From: Williamsia sp.
GTDB taxonomy: Bacteria > Bacteroidota > Bacteroidia > Chitinophagales > Chitinophagaceae
Direction of reading: 5' to 3'
Length of the DNA stretch: 64,000 nucleotides
Assembly: GCA_015069695.1 (NCBI GenBank)
Contig: JADCRZ010000004.1
Coordinates: 248,001 to 312,000, forward strand
The stretch's first letter is position 1, and each line of letters begins with the position of its first letter. A program made the translations under genes and the position numbers. The notes beneath the pieces are model-generated. The model had not been told where the DNA came from, made no database searches, and worked only from the letters and a program-made list of their open reading frames with translations. Positions 62,152 through 64,000 of the stretch are shown here, in pieces.

Positions 62152-62199
62152 ATCAAAGAAGAAAGCCGCTGTACTTTAACAGCGGCTTTCTTCTTTGAT
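62152..62199. terminator. 21-bp perfect hairpin
   Basis: A 21-bp perfect stem (62152-62172 with 62179-62199, 6-nt loop) with T-rich arm on the plus strand. It can fold on both strands and would stop transcription or protect a 3' end. Confidence 0.85.
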
Positions 62200-62266
62200 G
62201 GTATTTATAAAATAGGTCGAGGAAGCATGGTATTATACCAATTAGAATTTAGAAGCATGGCGTCCC

Positions 62267-62432
62267 ATGTTCCGGCAGGAACATTTTGTTGGTAGCGCAT
62301 GTTACACAACCAACATGCGTTCCAGCGGAACGCCGTGTGCAGCGCAGAAAGCCTGCATTTCACACAGCATACCTAGGGCACGCAAGATCAAGATGGGTCA
62401 TGTGCTACCAACAAGGTGTTCCGATGGAACAC
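62267..62432. repeat. REP-like cluster of GTTCC/GGAAC palindromes
   Basis: Three 7-bp palindromes of one design: 62267-62284 (ATGTTCC/GGAACAT), 62317-62333 (GCGTTCC/GGAACGC) and 62416-62432 (GTGTTCC/GGAACAC). TTGTTGGTAGC next to the first (about 62287) is repeated inverted as GCTACCAACAA before the third (about 62404). The whole forms a composite inverted unit like bacterial REP/BIME elements. No transposase is present. Confidence 0.75.
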
Positions 62433-62582
62433 AGAGAAGCTGGTTTCTCCCTGCGAGACAGTACGATAGGAACACGATGAACAGGGAGCCTGGGATCACA
62501 GGGTCTGGTTACCACCGCAGGTGGATATTACCGGAACTTACTATAGTATATTTTATTTAAAATTCAATTCGACTCCCGATGA

Positions 62583-64000
62583 TCACGGGCCCAGGATGAG
62601 CTCTAACGTCAACTCCGATTTTCTGTTGCCTGGAATCAAATCATTTCCCTCACCCAGGCTGTTTTTCTCCGGATAAATGGATTGTGCCCACCGCAGCCAG
62701 CCATCGATCCTGATACCACTCTTGCGGTGAAGAAGTGAGGATACATTGACACGCAGATTGCAATAGTACCGGAAGCTTTTCTCAAAAAATGCAGGCACTG
62801 AAAACGCATACCGAACACTGCTTTCAAAAGCATATAGCCGCGAATTGTATCCGTCGGTCTCAGTGTACTGCACGCGGGCATTGCCGGAAACCGGGAAGTG
62901 GGCAGGGCGGTAATAAATTTCAGAGAAAATCAGAAAGCCCTCTTCCCTGTCCGCCGCTTTTTTGTTATACCATACCATCTCGCACCTGTTTTGCAGCGTC
63001 AGCTTTTTTGAAGGACTGAGATCTATCTGTAAACGCCAGTTTGTTTGTTGTACTGCTTTTACCACGCTCATTACTCCATCACTTCCCGTAGCTGACAGCG
63101 GTTTTGACTGCCAGCGGAACCGGCTCGTAACTTCTACCTGCTTGCTGGGTTTATAGCTGGACTGAACAAGAAATTCTTTTCCTGCCGCCGGCGCATCTAT
63201 CCTGTATTTAAGCCAGGGAAACCGGTATGCGTCACTCGCCACTTCTATCTCCCATCCATCTGCAGGCCTCAACACCATGCCTGTATACAAACCTTGCTCA
63301 TTCGCCGGTTGTGTGTTCTGTGTGTTTGCATCTGCATTGATGGAATGATAATCTCTCGCCAGCATCCGGTGTACAACAGCCAGGTCAACACGCGGATGGA
63401 GTGACAGGAGCATTCCGTTTATGCTTGCGCTGTGAAAATCTTTGTCGACCGCTGTTTCTCCAAACAGGTGCAGGTTGCGACGGGTATAGTTGTAGCTCGC
63501 ACTGACATTTAAAAACGACCGGCCCCTTATCGCGAATAAATTGTAGGGTTGATCTTGTTTTTGAAAAGGCTCTGAAAAACGGTAACTGACAGCCTGCAGG
63601 GCAACGTGTACGGCAGGTGTGGTATATATCAGCGCACCGCCACCTGCAAGCTGGCGGATATTGTTCTTTGTACGCAGCTCACCAACCGTTCTATGGTATC
63701 CCGAAGACAAGAGGGAACGGATGCTCTCCTGCCGGCTCCCTGTGTCAGGTTCGGTATGGGCGCTGAGCTTTTTAAAAGAAACAAAACCGGTTAGCTCCCA
63801 TGCCCTTTTCTGCAGGCTGATGGCTGCTCCCCGATGAAACTGCACTTCGCCGGGTGAACTATAAGGATGCAGCACAGATGATTGCCGCTCCAAGGCAATC
63901 ACGCCCGGTCCCCTCGCGATGGAAAGCCCCTGCCATTGAATAAGTCCCTGCCCCATGCTCACGGTGTAATCACCAACAATCAATTGCTTGATGATGCCCA
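62583..64000 (-). CDS. Outer-membrane β-barrel-like protein, 5' part beyond the window
   Basis: 472 residues of an open frame that runs off the right edge; the true start is outside. The visible part begins GIIKQLIVGDYTVSMGQGL and continues with alternating hydrophobic/polar strands and aromatic girdles (SYNYTRRNLHLFGETAVDK, SRFRWQSKPLS, RYYCNLRVNVSSLLHR). The ending LTLELILGP lacks a type IX sorting domain. Bacteroidetes proteins with this pattern often have an N-terminal helix-hairpin-helix domain, which would lie outside. A trans-envelope role is likely; no substrate can be named. Confidence 0.75.
   Translation of the reverse strand, partial: GIIKQLIVGDYTVSMGQGLIQWQGLSIARGPGVIALERQSSVLHPYSSPGEVQFHRGAAISLQKRAWELTGFVSFKKLSAHTEPDTGSRQESIRSLLSSGYHRTVGELRTKNNIRQLAGGGALIYTTPAVHVALQAVSYRFSEPFQKQDQPYNLFAIRGRSFLNVSASYNYTRRNLHLFGETAVDKDFHSASINGMLLSLHPRVDLAVVHRMLARDYHSINADANTQNTQPANEQGLYTGMVLRPADGWEIEVASDAYRFPWLKYRIDAPAAGKEFLVQSSYKPSKQVEVTSRFRWQSKPLSATGSDGVMSVVKAVQQTNWRLQIDLSPSKKLTLQNRCEMVWYNKKAADREEGFLIFSEIYYRPAHFPVSGNARVQYTETDGYNSRLYAFESSVRYAFSVPAFFEKSFRYYCNLRVNVSSLLHRKSGIRIDGWLRWAQSIYPEKNSLGEGNDLIPGNRKSELTLELILGP

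Larger units (their letters stand above)
61969..62582. other. Intergenic region with palindromes, no conserved gene
   Basis: About 600 bp. From left to right it holds an interrupted inverted repeat (62001-62014 with 62071-62086), a 15-codon ORF, a 21-bp hairpin and a cluster of short palindromes described separately. No protein-coding gene of normal size is supported. Confidence 0.6.

Overview
The window reads as a chromosome segment of a Bacteroidetes bacterium, most likely family Chitinophagaceae (inference). The support is: Bacteroidetes-type promoters (TTTG, 18-20 nt, TAnnTTTG) in front of many genes; the gene order bamD-rpoZ-coaBC-DUF4835-DUF4296; a type IX secretion C-terminal sorting domain; a serine palmitoyltransferase-like enzyme; an RRM protein with a glycine-rich tail; a thrombospondin-3/OmpA outer membrane protein; and several NarL-type two-component pairs. 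No rRNA, tRNA, CRISPR, prophage or complete insertion sequence was found.

Layout. 1-0.9 kb: pnp (cut by the edge) and rpsO with a terminator between them. 1.0-6.8 kb: a surface-polysaccharide block (sugar dehydrogenase, deacetylase-like protein, WecB, two glycosyltransferases). 6.8-9.1 kb: ftsE-like ATPase, SRPBCC protein, thioredoxin, short HPF. 9.3-11.9 kb: rplU-rpmA, a 37-residue Lys/Ala/Pro protein and a PolX-like protein with a degenerate polymerase centre. 11.9-16.5 kb: a giant multi-TM histidine kinase and MazG. 16.5-23 kb: a signalling block with two LytS/NarX-type kinases and three NarL-type regulators. 23-25.1 kb: 3-oxoacid CoA-transferase subunits separated by an unrecognised gene. 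25.2-28.9 kb: envelope/coenzyme operon. 29-36.2 kb: OmpA protein, polyprenyl synthase, recJ, a methyltransferase, htpG. 36.4-39.6 kb: a very large secreted nuclease/phosphatase-like T9SS substrate. 39.9-43 kb: rpsF-rpsR-rplI, the RRM protein, a serine palmitoyltransferase-like enzyme. 43.4-49 kb: ubiX, lolA, ftsK, DUF423, aroK, ppa. 49-53.2 kb: a candidate structured RNA, two acidic small proteins, and the rplM-rpsI-rpsB-tsf operon. 53.5-64 kb: HD protein, NrtR-like regulator, ligA, NUMOD4/HNH protein, DUF2461, asd with an attenuator-like leader, a lamin-tail protein, a small secreted protein, a REP-like palindrome cluster, and a truncated outer-membrane protein.

Most genes are housekeeping. 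The most interesting material is non-coding or very small. (1) The asd leader has a promoter, an 18-codon ORF whose first eleven residues are almost all aspartate-family amino acids, a possible antiterminator, and an intrinsic terminator. (2) A minus-strand rod-shaped RNA of about 160 nt lies at 49080-49243 with its own promoter and terminator. (3) A 15-bp dyad sits on the promoter of a membrane protein next to a kinase pair. (4) An upstream ORF ends on the start codon of the RRM protein. (5) A gene with an Asp-rich motif lies between scoA and scoB. All functional statements come from reading the sequence; no database search was run.
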